Assembly: GCF_021603645.1 (NCBI RefSeq)
Contig: NZ_BQHJ01000005.1
Location: 124,001-188,000 of the forward strand
DNA length: 64,000 nucleotides
Reading direction: 5' to 3'
Origin: Pseudomonas pseudonitroreducens
GTDB taxonomy: Bacteria > Pseudomonadota > Gammaproteobacteria > Pseudomonadales > Pseudomonadaceae
Shown here: one piece after another, positions 8,342-17,600 of the stretch
Numbering within the stretch: the stretch's first letter is position 1
How the letters are laid out: each line of letters starts with the position of its first letter
The notes under the pieces: model-generated
What the model saw: the letters and a program-made list of their open reading frames with translations, nothing else
What the model was told of the DNA's origin: nothing
Databases searched by the model: none
Program-made: the position numbers and the translations under genes

Positions 8342-9309
8342 GCCCGGCGCTGGATTTCCGTGGCTGGCGCCCCATCCGTGCCTGGTGTGACAAGCAGGAC
8401 TGGCGCCTGGACTGGTGCTGGTTCGGCGAGCAGCGCCTGACCCGGCCATTCTTCCATGACGACGTGGCGCAGGCCCTGCGCCTGCCCTTCAACCTGGCCT
8501 TCCGCCGCGAGACGGGGCTGGCGGAGCTGCTCGACTGGCAGCGCACAAGCCCGGGGCTCGCGCCAAGCCTGCTGGTCTTCCACGCCTCGCGCTGTGGCTC
8601 GACGCTGCTGGCGCAGATGCTCGCGGGGCTCGATAGCCACCTGGTGCTCTCCGAGCCCGGCCCGCTGGACAGCCTGCTGCGCAGCCACTACCGCCACGAC
8701 TGGGAGGAGGGCCGGCAGGAGCAGGCCGTCGCCGCGATGCTCTCGGCGCTGGCGCAGAACGCCGGGCCGCCGGCGGAGCATCTGGTGGTCAAGCTGGATG
8801 CGTGGAACCTGTTCGAGCTGCCGCTGTTGCGCCGTTGTTTCCCCGACACGCCCTGGCTGTACCTTTACCGCGACCCGCTGGAGATTGCCGCGTCGCACCT
8901 GCGAATGCCGGGCATGCAGATGATCCCCGGGCAGTTGCAACCATCGCCGCTGAACCTGGACGACGAGCCGCTGGCCCCGCGCGAGGAGTACATCGCCCGG
9001 CGCCTGGGGCGCCTGCTGGCGCTGGCGGTGGAGGCGTGCCGGGAACATGGGGGCCTGGCTGTGGCCTACAAGGAGCTGCCGCAGGTGCTGGGTGGGCGCT
9101 TGCGCGAGCACTTGCGGCTGACGCCTGAGCAAGTCGAGCAAGCCATGGCGGTCAGCCGGCTGAATGCCAAGCGTCCGGGCGAGCCTTTCGTGGCGGACTC
9201 CCAGGACAAGCGCGAGTCTGCCTCGGCGCTGCTGCGCGATGCAGTGGGGCGCTGGGCCGACGCTCCCTACCAGGCGCTGGAGGCACTGCGCAAGGATCAG
9301 GCGGGGTGA
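8329..9309 (+). CDS. sulfotransferase-family protein
   Basis: A 326-residue enzyme with the PAPS-binding loop SRCGSTLL (~87-94) after a beta-strand (LLVFHA), and the 3'-phosphate-binding strand YLYRDPLEIAASH (~178-190). This is the layout of P-loop sulfotransferases. There is no signal peptide or membrane span, so it acts in the cytosol before export. It overlaps the hydroxylase by 13 bases. Its 3' end overlaps, on the opposite strand, the last 13 bases of the acetyltransferase gene. Context suggests sulfation of a cell-surface protein or glycan made by this locus, but acceptor and residue are unknown. Confidence 0.82.
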   Translation: MASLSPALDFRGWRPIRAWCDKQDWRLDWCWFGEQRLTRPFFHDDVAQALRLPFNLAFRRETGLAELLDWQRTSPGLAPSLLVFHASRCGSTLLAQMLAGLDSHLVLSEPGPLDSLLRSHYRHDWEEGRQEQAVAAMLSALAQNAGPPAEHLVVKLDAWNLFELPLLRRCFPDTPWLYLYRDPLEIAASHLRMPGMQMIPGQLQPSPLNLDDEPLAPREEYIARRLGRLLALAVEACREHGGLAVAYKELPQVLGGRLREHLRLTPEQVEQAMAVSRLNAKRPGEPFVADSQDKRESASALLRDAVGRWADAPYQALEALRKDQAG

Positions 9310-9788
9310 GCGGGCTCGCGGCGCATCTGCCACTGCGCTTCATCCGGGGCGCTCGGCAGGCTCTCGAAGCCCAGGCGCTGGTACAGGCGCACCGCGGGGT
9401 TGTGGCGCATCACCGCAAGCTCCAGCGGCTTACCCTGGAGGTCGGCATGGGCGATCACTTCGAGCAGCAGCTGCTCGCCCACTCCGCGTCCGCGCTGGTG
9501 GGGTTCGAGACCGATTTCAACGATGCGCAGGCTGTCCTGGCGCTCGTCCAGGGTCAGCACGCCGATCGGCTGGCCGTCGAGCAGAATCAGTTCGGTACGC
9601 GCACCGGGAAAGTCGCCGGCGAAGATCCGTTGCTGCAGTTGCCACTGCTGCTCGAGCAGGGCGGGGCAGGCTTCGACCATTGCCGCGTCCAGGCCGCGCA
9701 GCTGCGCGAAAAGGCGCTTCAGCCAGGGTTGGTCGGCGCTGCCGGCGGTGCGGCGAAACAGGGTGGGGTGGGGCTTTATCTCGCTCAT
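9297..9788 (-). CDS. GNAT family N-acetyltransferase
   Basis: A 163-residue acetyl-CoA-dependent acyltransferase. Strand beta-4 (LRIVEIGLEP) leads into the acetyl-CoA pyrophosphate loop QRGRGVG (~98-104), and the C-terminal VRLYQRLGFE is typical of the fold. It is convergent with the sulfotransferase and overlaps it by 13 bases, while facing away from the DUF6916-like gene at 9870. It may belong functionally with the neighbouring modification enzymes, but it is on the other strand and could simply be a resident housekeeping gene. Substrate unknown. Confidence 0.85.
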   Translation of the reverse strand: MSEIKPHPTLFRRTAGSADQPWLKRLFAQLRGLDAAMVEACPALLEQQWQLQQRIFAGDFPGARTELILLDGQPIGVLTLDERQDSLRIVEIGLEPHQRGRGVGEQLLLEVIAHADLQGKPLELAVMRHNPAVRLYQRLGFESLPSAPDEAQWQMRREPAHPA

Positions 9789-9869
9789 GGGCTGCTGTAG
9801 TTTTCCAGGCTTCGGTATTCAACGCGGCGCAGGCCGGAGCCTGCCATCCAACGATCAGGGAGTGACCAT

Positions 9870-10172
9870 ATGCTCATCGACCTCGAGGGCCTGACCGCCC
9901 AGTCCTTCAGCTCCGAACTCGGCCAGCTGTTCACCGCGCACACCGTTCCCAATCCGGTGCAGCTGACCTTGCACAACGTGATCGAAGGCCGCGCCGCGGT
10001 TGGCGGTTTTCGCACGCCGTTCACGCTGGTCTTCACCTCGCCATTGAGCGTACTGCTGCTCGAGGCTCACTACCGTCTGAGCAGCCCGAGCGGTCGCGAT
10101 TACGAAATGTACCTGGCCCCCCTGGCGGCCACCAGCGACGGCCAGCGCCACTACCAGGCCCTGTTCAACTAG
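9870..10172 (+). CDS. DUF6916-like small protein
   Basis: A 100-residue protein, mostly predicted beta-strand, without signal peptide or membrane segment. The pattern (LEGLTAQSFSSELGQLF at the N-terminus, then FTLVFTSP and QGxYxL-like AHYRLSSPSG) matches the DUF6916 family as I recall it, whose members occur beside phage-tail-collar and adhesin genes. GGGAG lies upstream of the ATG. It is alone on the plus strand, convergent with the tail-collar gene at 10196, and a strong hairpin separates them. Function unknown; a folding or stability factor for the collar proteins is a guess. Confidence 0.7.
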   Translation: MLIDLEGLTAQSFSSELGQLFTAHTVPNPVQLTLHNVIEGRAAVGGFRTPFTLVFTSPLSVLLLEAHYRLSSPSGRDYEMYLAPLAATSDGQRHYQALFN

Positions 10173-10184
10173 GGCCTGGTAGTG
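10149..10184. terminator. bidirectional hairpin between convergent genes
   Basis: A perfect 14-bp inverted repeat (CACTACCAGGCCCT and its complement) with an 8-base loop spans the stop codon of the DUF6916-like gene and lies 12 bases beyond the stop of the tail-collar gene. It should terminate transcription from both sides, although no long T-run follows on either strand. Confidence 0.65.
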
Positions 10185-10195
10185 CGCCGTGCGGG

Positions 10196-10771
10196 TCAGT
10201 TGCGGCTGGGGTAGATCCCGTACACGCAGATGCACTGGGTCAGCGCCAGGAAGGGTTGCACCACGCTGAACGGCAGGTTGTCCCCGGTACGTGCCAATTG
10301 CACGCCCAGTTGCGCCTGCGCCGGCATCTGCAGCGTACCCGGAGCGGGGCCGTAGATATTCACCGTGACACTATCGCGCCCGCTGCTGGCCACTGCCTGC
10401 CCCAGCGTATCGCTGGCCGTCGCCTGGCTGCTGCTGGCGGCGGCGCTGGACTGCTTCAGCACGATGGTGGCTTCGGCGGTGGCGCTGTGGGTGTGGATCG
10501 GCAGGTTGGTGGATAGCAGGGTGACCTGCTCGGTCCCGGCCATGGCCCCCAGGGGGTAGTTGGCGTTGTTCTGGCCGATGCCGACACGCCCGCCGAGGTT
10601 GGGCAGGCAGAAGGTGCTGGTACCGTTGCCGCCATAGACCGTACCCAGCAGTGCGTAGAGCGCCTGGTTCTGCGTGATGGCTATTGTCTGGCCATTGCAG
10701 GTCATCCAGTTGCGCGGGGCGAAGTTGCCGGCGAACGGTGCGACGGTACCCATGTAGCTTTCGTAATCCAT
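10196..10771 (-). CDS. phage tail-collar domain (Mdp-like) protein 1
   Basis: A 191-residue protein with the tail-collar fold found in phage fibre tips and in bacterial 'microcystin-dependent protein' homologues. The N-terminal APRNWMTCNGQ and ALLGTVYGGNG stretch and the TFCLPNLGGRVGIGQ loop are the collar signature. LPIHTHSATA is the His-rich strand, and the C-terminus ends in the family-typical GIYPSRN. There is no classical signal peptide. It is one of two tandem copies on the minus strand, 18 bases apart, and no other phage gene is near, so it is not a prophage remnant. Export by the adjacent adaptor/M50/TolC system is a reasonable inference. Confidence 0.85.
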   Translation of the reverse strand: MDYESYMGTVAPFAGNFAPRNWMTCNGQTIAITQNQALYALLGTVYGGNGTSTFCLPNLGGRVGIGQNNANYPLGAMAGTEQVTLLSTNLPIHTHSATAEATIVLKQSSAAASSSQATASDTLGQAVASSGRDSVTVNIYGPAPGTLQMPAQAQLGVQLARTGDNLPFSVVQPFLALTQCICVYGIYPSRN

Positions 10772-10789
10772 ACGGTGCTCCTCGATCCG

Positions 10790-11377
10790 TCAGTTGCGAG
10801 TGGGGAAAATCCCTGACATGCAGATGATGTAGTTGATCGCCAGGAACGGCTGCATGATGGATACCGGCGTGGAGCCGCCGGCTGGCTGGACGGTGACCGT
10901 CGCTGAGCTGGACAGCGCCAGGTTCACCGAGCCTGGTGCCGGCCCGTAGATCTTCACGTCGATCGAGTCGCGGCCACTGGCGCCATTGGCTGCCGCCAGT
11001 ATCAGGTTGTCGGCGGGAAACGCCGAGTTGGCGGCTGCGCTATTGGCCGGCAGCGAGGCGCTGATGGTGGCGGCTGCAGTATGCGTGTGGGTCGGCAACT
11101 GCGTGCCGGTCAGGGTGACACTCTCCGCGCCGGCGGCGGCGCCCAGCGGAAACGCCGAGGTGCCCGGTGACTGGCCTGCGCCGATGGGGGTGCGGCCCTG
11201 CAGGTTGGGCAGGCAGAAGGTGTTCTGGCCGTCACCGCCGTACACGACGCCCAACAGCGAGAACAAGGCGGAGTACTGCTGGATTCTGATGGTCTGCCCC
11301 TGGCAGAACAACCAGTTGCGGGGTGCGAAGCTCGGTGCCCAACCGCTGATCGAGCCGAGATAAGACTGTTCACTCAT
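10790..11377 (-). CDS. phage tail-collar domain (Mdp-like) protein 2
   Basis: A 195-residue paralogue of the downstream protein, sharing FAPRNWLFCQGQ, TFCLPNLQGRTPIGAGQ, LPTHTHTAA, SGRDSIDVKIYGPAPG and the terminal GIFPTRN. The middle Ala/Ser-rich segment differs most between the two. The ATG at 11377 was chosen because AGGGA lies seven bases upstream; an in-frame ATG two codons earlier has poor spacing. It is the first gene of a two-gene minus-strand unit and is divergent from the giant adhesin across ~290 bases. The pair may form a heteromeric fibre or cap. Confidence 0.85.
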   Translation of the reverse strand: MSEQSYLGSISGWAPSFAPRNWLFCQGQTIRIQQYSALFSLLGVVYGGDGQNTFCLPNLQGRTPIGAGQSPGTSAFPLGAAAGAESVTLTGTQLPTHTHTAAATISASLPANSAAANSAFPADNLILAAANGASGRDSIDVKIYGPAPGSVNLALSSSATVTVQPAGGSTPVSIMQPFLAINYIICMSGIFPTRN

Positions 11378-11670
11378 GATCATTTCCCTAATTTGAGTTG
11401 TTATTGCTTCATCACGGAAGACGCGACCCGGCCACCAATCCCCTGGCGGCTGGGCCGCCTGGAAACATAGACGAAATCCGCCAGAGCGCAGGGCGATCGG
11501 TTGCCTGCCCATCCTTTGATCGAAATACCCGATGCTCCGGCATTCTGGCCATTGACGGCACATGGCCTTCAGGCATTATGGCGAGATCATTCCAATAACA
11601 ATTTGCCAGCTTGCAGTCGCTGTACCGGAGCGGTACGGCAGTGTGGGTGTGCTCTCAGGGAGGAGGCCAT
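11378..11670. promoter_or_regulatory. divergent promoter region of tail-collar genes and giant adhesin
   Basis: This 293-base region separates the tail-collar unit from the adhesin gene. On the plus strand, TTGACG at 11552-11557 and ATTATG at 11575-11580, with 17 bases between, resemble a sigma-70 promoter. A short inverted repeat TACCG/CGGTA with a 3-base loop lies near 11621-11633. The strong GGGAGGAGG ribosome site of the adhesin is at the right edge. Confidence 0.4.
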
Positions 11671-14600
11671 ATGTTCAGGCATTGGTTTGGATCGTCGGCC
11701 GTTCGCAAACATCAGTCCGGCGCCATGCGCTCCCCACTGGCGATGAGTCTCGAAGCCAGGATGATGTTCGACGGCGCGGTCGCCGCGACCGTGGCGGATA
11801 CCGCCGCCAGCCAGGGCGCGGATCATCCCGCCGGCAAGGACAGCACCCCCACCGATCAGCCTTCCCACGACAGCCTCGCTGCTGCTCCCACCGCCTCCAG
11901 CGACCAACGCCATGAAGTGGTGTTCGTCGACAGCAAGGTCGCCAACTACCAGCAACTGGTCGCCAGCCTGAAGCCGGGCACCGAGGTAGTGGTGCTGGAT
12001 GGCAACAAGGACGGCCTGCAGCAGATCGCCCAGTACCTCAATGGCCGCAGCGGCATCGACGCCATCCATATCCTCAGTCACGGCGAAGAGGGCGAGGTGC
12101 ACCTGGGCAATACCGTGCTCAGCGCCAACAACCTGGCCAGCAAGGCCGGCGAGCTTTCCGCCATTGGCGACAGCCTGGACGCCAACGGCGACATCCTCAT
12201 CTATGGCTGTGATGTGGCCAAGGGCTCCGGCGAGGTGCTGTTGCAGCAACTCTCGGCGTATACCCGCGCCGACGTCGCGGCCTCCACCGACCGCACCGGC
12301 GCCGCGGCGCTGGGCGGCAACTGGACGCTGGAGGCGCACACCGGCAACATCGAGACGAGCCGACCCTGGGCTGCCGATGGTGGCCCCGACTATGCCGACC
12401 TGCTCGCGCTGCCATCCTCCACGCAGTTCCTGAGCGACACCTATTGGACCAACAACACCGGCGCCAACACGGTGGATGGGTTCACCCTCAGCGAGTCCAC
12501 CGGGGCTACCCGGGAAAGCTCGTCAACCTCGATCTATTTCAGGTCGAGTGGCGCGCTTGACGGGGATGGCAACTATTACTACGAACTGACCTGGACTGCG
12601 GATAACGTCGACCTCGCCAAGTTCGACCTGGACGGCATCGGGGTCCAGACCTTCGCTGGCAACTACCGGCTGGACGTCTCGGCAGTCTCCGGCGGCAACA
12701 TGGTGAGCCAGTCCTTCTCCTTCAATGGCGCTCAGGGGCCGTTGCTCCTCGATATCGACAACACGCGGTTCAACGACATCAGCGCGTTCACCGTGCGGGT
12801 CACCAACCTTTCCGGCAGCCCGCAGGTCGCCAACATGGACCTGCAACAGATCCTGCTGGCCGACCTCAAGGGGCCTAACGCCGATCCGGTGCTGGGCGGG
12901 CTCAATGGCCAGACCGCGAGTTACACCGAGAAGAGCGGCGCCACGCTGATCGACGCCACGGGCGTGGCCACGGTGACCGACAGCGACTCGGCGAACTTCG
13001 ATGGCGGCCAGTTGCGCGTGGCCATCTCCTCGGGCGGGCAATCGCTGGAGGATGTGCTGGGCATTCGCAACCAGGGCAGCGGGGCAGGCGAGATCGGCGT
13101 GTCCGGCGGCAGCGTCACCTACGGTGGCGTGGTCATCGGTACCTTCACCGGTGGCAATGGTGGCAACAACCTGGTGGTTACCTTCAACGCCTCGGCCACT
13201 GCCGCTGCCGCCCAGGCACTGGTGCGCAACCTGACCTATGTGAACAACAACGGTTTCGATCCGAATACAACGACGCGCAACATCAGTGTGACTGTCACCG
13301 ATGGCGACGGCGGCAGTAGCGCGAGCGCCACCGTCGCGCTCAGCGTGGTGGCGGTGAATGACGCGCCCGTATTGGCGCCGGCCAACAGCATGGTGAATTT
13401 CACCGAAAACGGCAGCAACGCGCTCCTCAGCCCAGGCCTGACGCTGGTGGACGATGGCAGCAGCTTCCAGAGGGCCACGGTCGTCATCACCGATGTGCGC
13501 AGCGGCGATATGCTGAACTTTGTCGCCCAGAACGGCTTCTCCGCGACCTACAACGGCTCGACCGGCACCCTGATCATCACGGGTACCGGCAACGCGGTGG
13601 CGCTGCAGGCCGCTCTGCGCTCGATCGGCTTCTCGTCCTCCTCGCACGATCCGACCTTCGGCGGTACAGACAACTCCCGGCTGATCACCTTCACTGTCAC
13701 CGACAGCGCCGGCGCGGACTCCAACCTGGTCACCGCGCTGGTATCGATCAGTGCGGTGAACGATGCACCGACGCTTTCCGGCGGACCCTACACATGGGCG
13801 GCTACCTCGGAAGACGTGAGCTCCCAGACGACCACCGTGGGCACCCTGCTGGCCGGCCTGAACTACAGCGATGTCGACGGCCCCGGCAGTGGCATCGCCC
13901 TGATGGCGAGCAGCGGCAACGGCACATGGCAATACTCTACCGACGGGGTGAGCTGGACCGACATCGGCGCGGTGTCCAACTCCGCGGCGTTGCTGCTGTC
14001 CGCCAGCACCCAATTGCGTTACATGCCTGATGGGCGTAACGGTGAAAACGCCGCGCTATCGTTCCGCGCCTGGGACCGCAGCTCCGGCAACGCTTCCAGC
14101 AACGGCATTCGCAGCACCATCGATGCCTCCACCAATGGTGGCTCCACGGCGTTATCGAGCGGGACTGCGCAGGCGCTCATCTCGGTCAGCGACGTCAACG
14201 ACGCGCCGGTGCTGCACCCGAGCGCGCCAACCCTGAACCCGCTCACCGACAGCGACATCAACAATGTCGGCCAGGCGGTTTCCAGCCTCATCAGCGGCCA
14301 CGTCAGCGACGTGGACAACTTCGCGCAGCAGGGCATCGCCATCACCGATCTGAATTCGGGCGTCGGCGGTACCTGGCAGTACAGCGTGGACAGCGGCGCC
14401 AGCTGGCAGGATGTCGGTAGCGTTTCCAGCGCTTCGGCGTTGCTGCTGCGCAGCATCGATCGCGTGCGCTATGTGCCCGACGGGGTCAACGGCAGCAATG
14501 CCGGCTTCACGTTCAAGGCCTGGGACCAGAGCGGTGCCACCGCCGGGCAGCAGGGCAGCAAGGTCAACGCATCCAGCAGCGGTGGCAGCACGCCGTTCTC

Positions 14601-17600
14601 CGTCGATAGCGACACCGCCAGCGTCACCGTGATTGCCGTCAACGATGCGCCTCTGGTGACCAGCAGCGGCGGCAGCGCCGCGTTCGTCGAAGGCGCTGAC
14701 GTCGCTTCGACTCCGGTGGTGATCGACAGCGGCCTCACGGTGACCGACGCCGACTCGCCTTTGCTGCAGGGCGCCAGGGTGCAGATCGCCGGCAATTTCC
14801 AGATGGGTGAGGATGCGCTCGGTTTCACCAGCAATCCGGCTACCATGGGCGACATTGTCGGCGTCTATGACAGCACCACCGGCACCATGATCCTGAGTTC
14901 CGCCGCCGGCGCCACCGCCGCGCAATGGCAGGCGGCGTTGCGCTCGGTGACCTACAGCAACAGCTCGGACACCCCGAACACCTCCACCCGCAGCATCAGC
15001 TTCAGCGTGAGCGACGGCTCGCTCGACAGTGCCTCAGCCACGCGCACGGTGACCGTGACGGCTGCCAACGACTCTCCGCAGCTCAGCCTCCCCACGGTGA
15101 TCAACCTCATTGAAGATAGCTCCGGCAGTATTACCGGCATCAGCGTTTCCGACGTCGATGCGGGCACCGGCAACGTCCAGGTCACCTTCACTCTGCCTGC
15201 CGGCTACGGCACCCTGAACGCGGCGGTCAGCGGCACCGTCGCCGTCGGCACGGCGATGTACAGCGTGATCCTTACCGGGCGGGTCGCGGACATCAACGCC
15301 TACCTTGCCGGCAACAACCTGACCTACATGCCGTCGCCGAACTACTTCGGCGACGTCAGCCTCGACGTCCGCGTGAGTGACCTGGGCAACAGCGGGGGCC
15401 CGGCGCAGACCAGCAGCGGCAGCCTGACGCTGCACGTCGAAGGGGTGAACGATGTCCCGAACCTCCCCGTGGTGCCGTCGTCCCCGGTGAACGCCAACGA
15501 GGACGTGCCCCTGGTGCTGACCGGTATCAGTTTCAGCGATATCGACGCTGGCTCCGGACAGGTCGAGGCAAGTTTCAGCGTACTGCCCGACAAAGGCACC
15601 TTCAGCGCGTTGGCGGCAGGCGGCGTGACGCTGACGGGGTCGGGCAGCAACCACCTTGTGCTCAGCGGCACCCTGGCCGATATCAACGCTTTCATCGCCA
15701 GCGGCGCGGTGAGCTACCTTTCGGCGGCCAATGCATCGGGCACTGTTACCGTGACGGTCAGGCTCGATGACCTTGGCAATACCGGTATGGGCGGCAACCT
15801 GTATGCGTCGAGCACCTTCAACCTGGCCATCAGCCCGGTGAACGACGCCCCGGTGAACAGCGTACCGGGAAGCCAGTCGGTGCTTGGTGGCCAGACGCTG
15901 TTCTTCGGTGTCGGCAGCGGCAACCCGATTTCCATTTCGGACGTGGATGTGGGCACTGGAACCATGCGGGTGACACTCACCGCCGTCAACGGGACGATCA
16001 CCCTGGGCAGTGTCAGCGGCCTGGCGTTCAGCGTCGGCAGTGGTTCCGCTGACAGCACCGTCACCTTCGATGGAAGTCTCGCCGATATCAACCATGCTCT
16101 GGCCGGCATGAGCTTCAGCCCTACGGCCGGCTACAACGGTCCGGCCTCGCTGCAGATCGTCAGCAACGACCTGGGGCAGTCCGGAAGCGGCGGCAGCCAG
16201 ACCGACAGTGACTTCATCCTGATCACGGTGGAGCAGCCCAACCCGCGTATCGTCAGTGTCAGCGCCGGCAATCCGGATGGCACCTACAAGGTGGGCGACC
16301 TGATTGTGGTACAGGTCCAGTTCGACCGCTCGGTGTTCGTCAACACCAGTGGCGGCGTCCCCAGCCTGTTGCTGGAAACCGGCCTGGTCGATCGCGAGGC
16401 GGTCTATATCAGCGGCTCGGGCAGCAACATCCTGACGTTCCAGTACATCGTGCAGGCCGGCGACCGCAGCGCCGATCTCGACGCCCAGAGCACCACGGCA
16501 TTGCGACTCAATGGCGCGGTCCTGGCCAACGCCAACAACGACCTGGCGATCCTGACGTTGCCCACCATCGGCGGTGCGGACTCCCTCGGTGGTCGCAGCG
16601 ATATCGTGATCGATGGCGTGGCGCCCACGGTCACCAGCGTCGGCGTACCGGCCAACGGTACCTACGTGGCGGGGCAGAACCTCGACTTCACGGTGAACTT
16701 CAACGAGAACGTCATCGTCGACAGCAGTGGCGGTACACCGCGCATCGCCGTGACCCTGGACAGCGGCGGCACCGTCTTTGCGCAGTACGTCAGTGGCAGC
16801 GGCGGCAGCGCACTGGTGTTCCGCCTGGTGGTGGCCACTGGGCAACTGGATACCAACGGCATCAGCCTTGGCTCATCCATCCAGGCCAACGGCGGTGTGT
16901 TGCGCGACGCTGCCGGCAACAACATCATCACCGGGCTGAACGGCGTGGCGAGCACCTCCGGCGTGCTGGTCGATGCCGTGGTGCCCACGGTCAGCAGCGT
17001 CAGTGTACCGGTCGGCGTTCCCTACAATGCCGGCGATACCCTGACCTTCGTGGTCAACACCAGCGAGGCCGTCGTGGTCAACGGTGCCCCGCGGCTGGCC
17101 CTGGATATCGGCGGCCATACGGTATTCGCCGATCTGGTCGCAGGCTCCGGCACTTCGACCCTGGTGTTCCAGTACACCGTCCAGGCGGGAGACAACGACG
17201 CCGACGGCATCAGCGTGGGCGCACTGTCGGCCAACGGCGCCACCCTGCGCGATGTCGCCGGCAACGACATGAACCTGACGCTCAATAATGTGGGCGGCAC
17301 CAATGGCGTTATCGTCGATACCGTTGCACCCACCCCGAGCGCCATCGTCACCCTCGATCCGTCGCCGACCAATGCCGGCAGCGTGCGTTACACCGTGACC
17401 TTCAGCGAGAACGTCAGTGGCGTCGACCTGGGTGATTTCACCCTGGTCGGCAGCGGTACTGCCGCCGGCAGCCTGAGCGGTCTGCAGCAGATCGACGCGC
17501 GCACTTACCAGATCACCGTCAGCGGCATCTCGGGGACCGGCACCCTGGGCCTGAACCTCAATGGCAGCGCCACCGGCATTGTCGATGCGGCGGGCAACCC

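Noticed and set aside
10196-11377. Prophage tail remnant
   Set aside because: Only the collar domain is present; no tail, capsid, lysis or integrase genes are near, and the genes sit in an adhesin/export context.
12523-14013. A 496-codon minus-strand frame inside the giant adhesin gene
   Set aside because: Antisense of a repetitive GC-rich coding sequence; its composition is low-complexity Ala/Gly/Val/His and mirrors the adhesin repeats.
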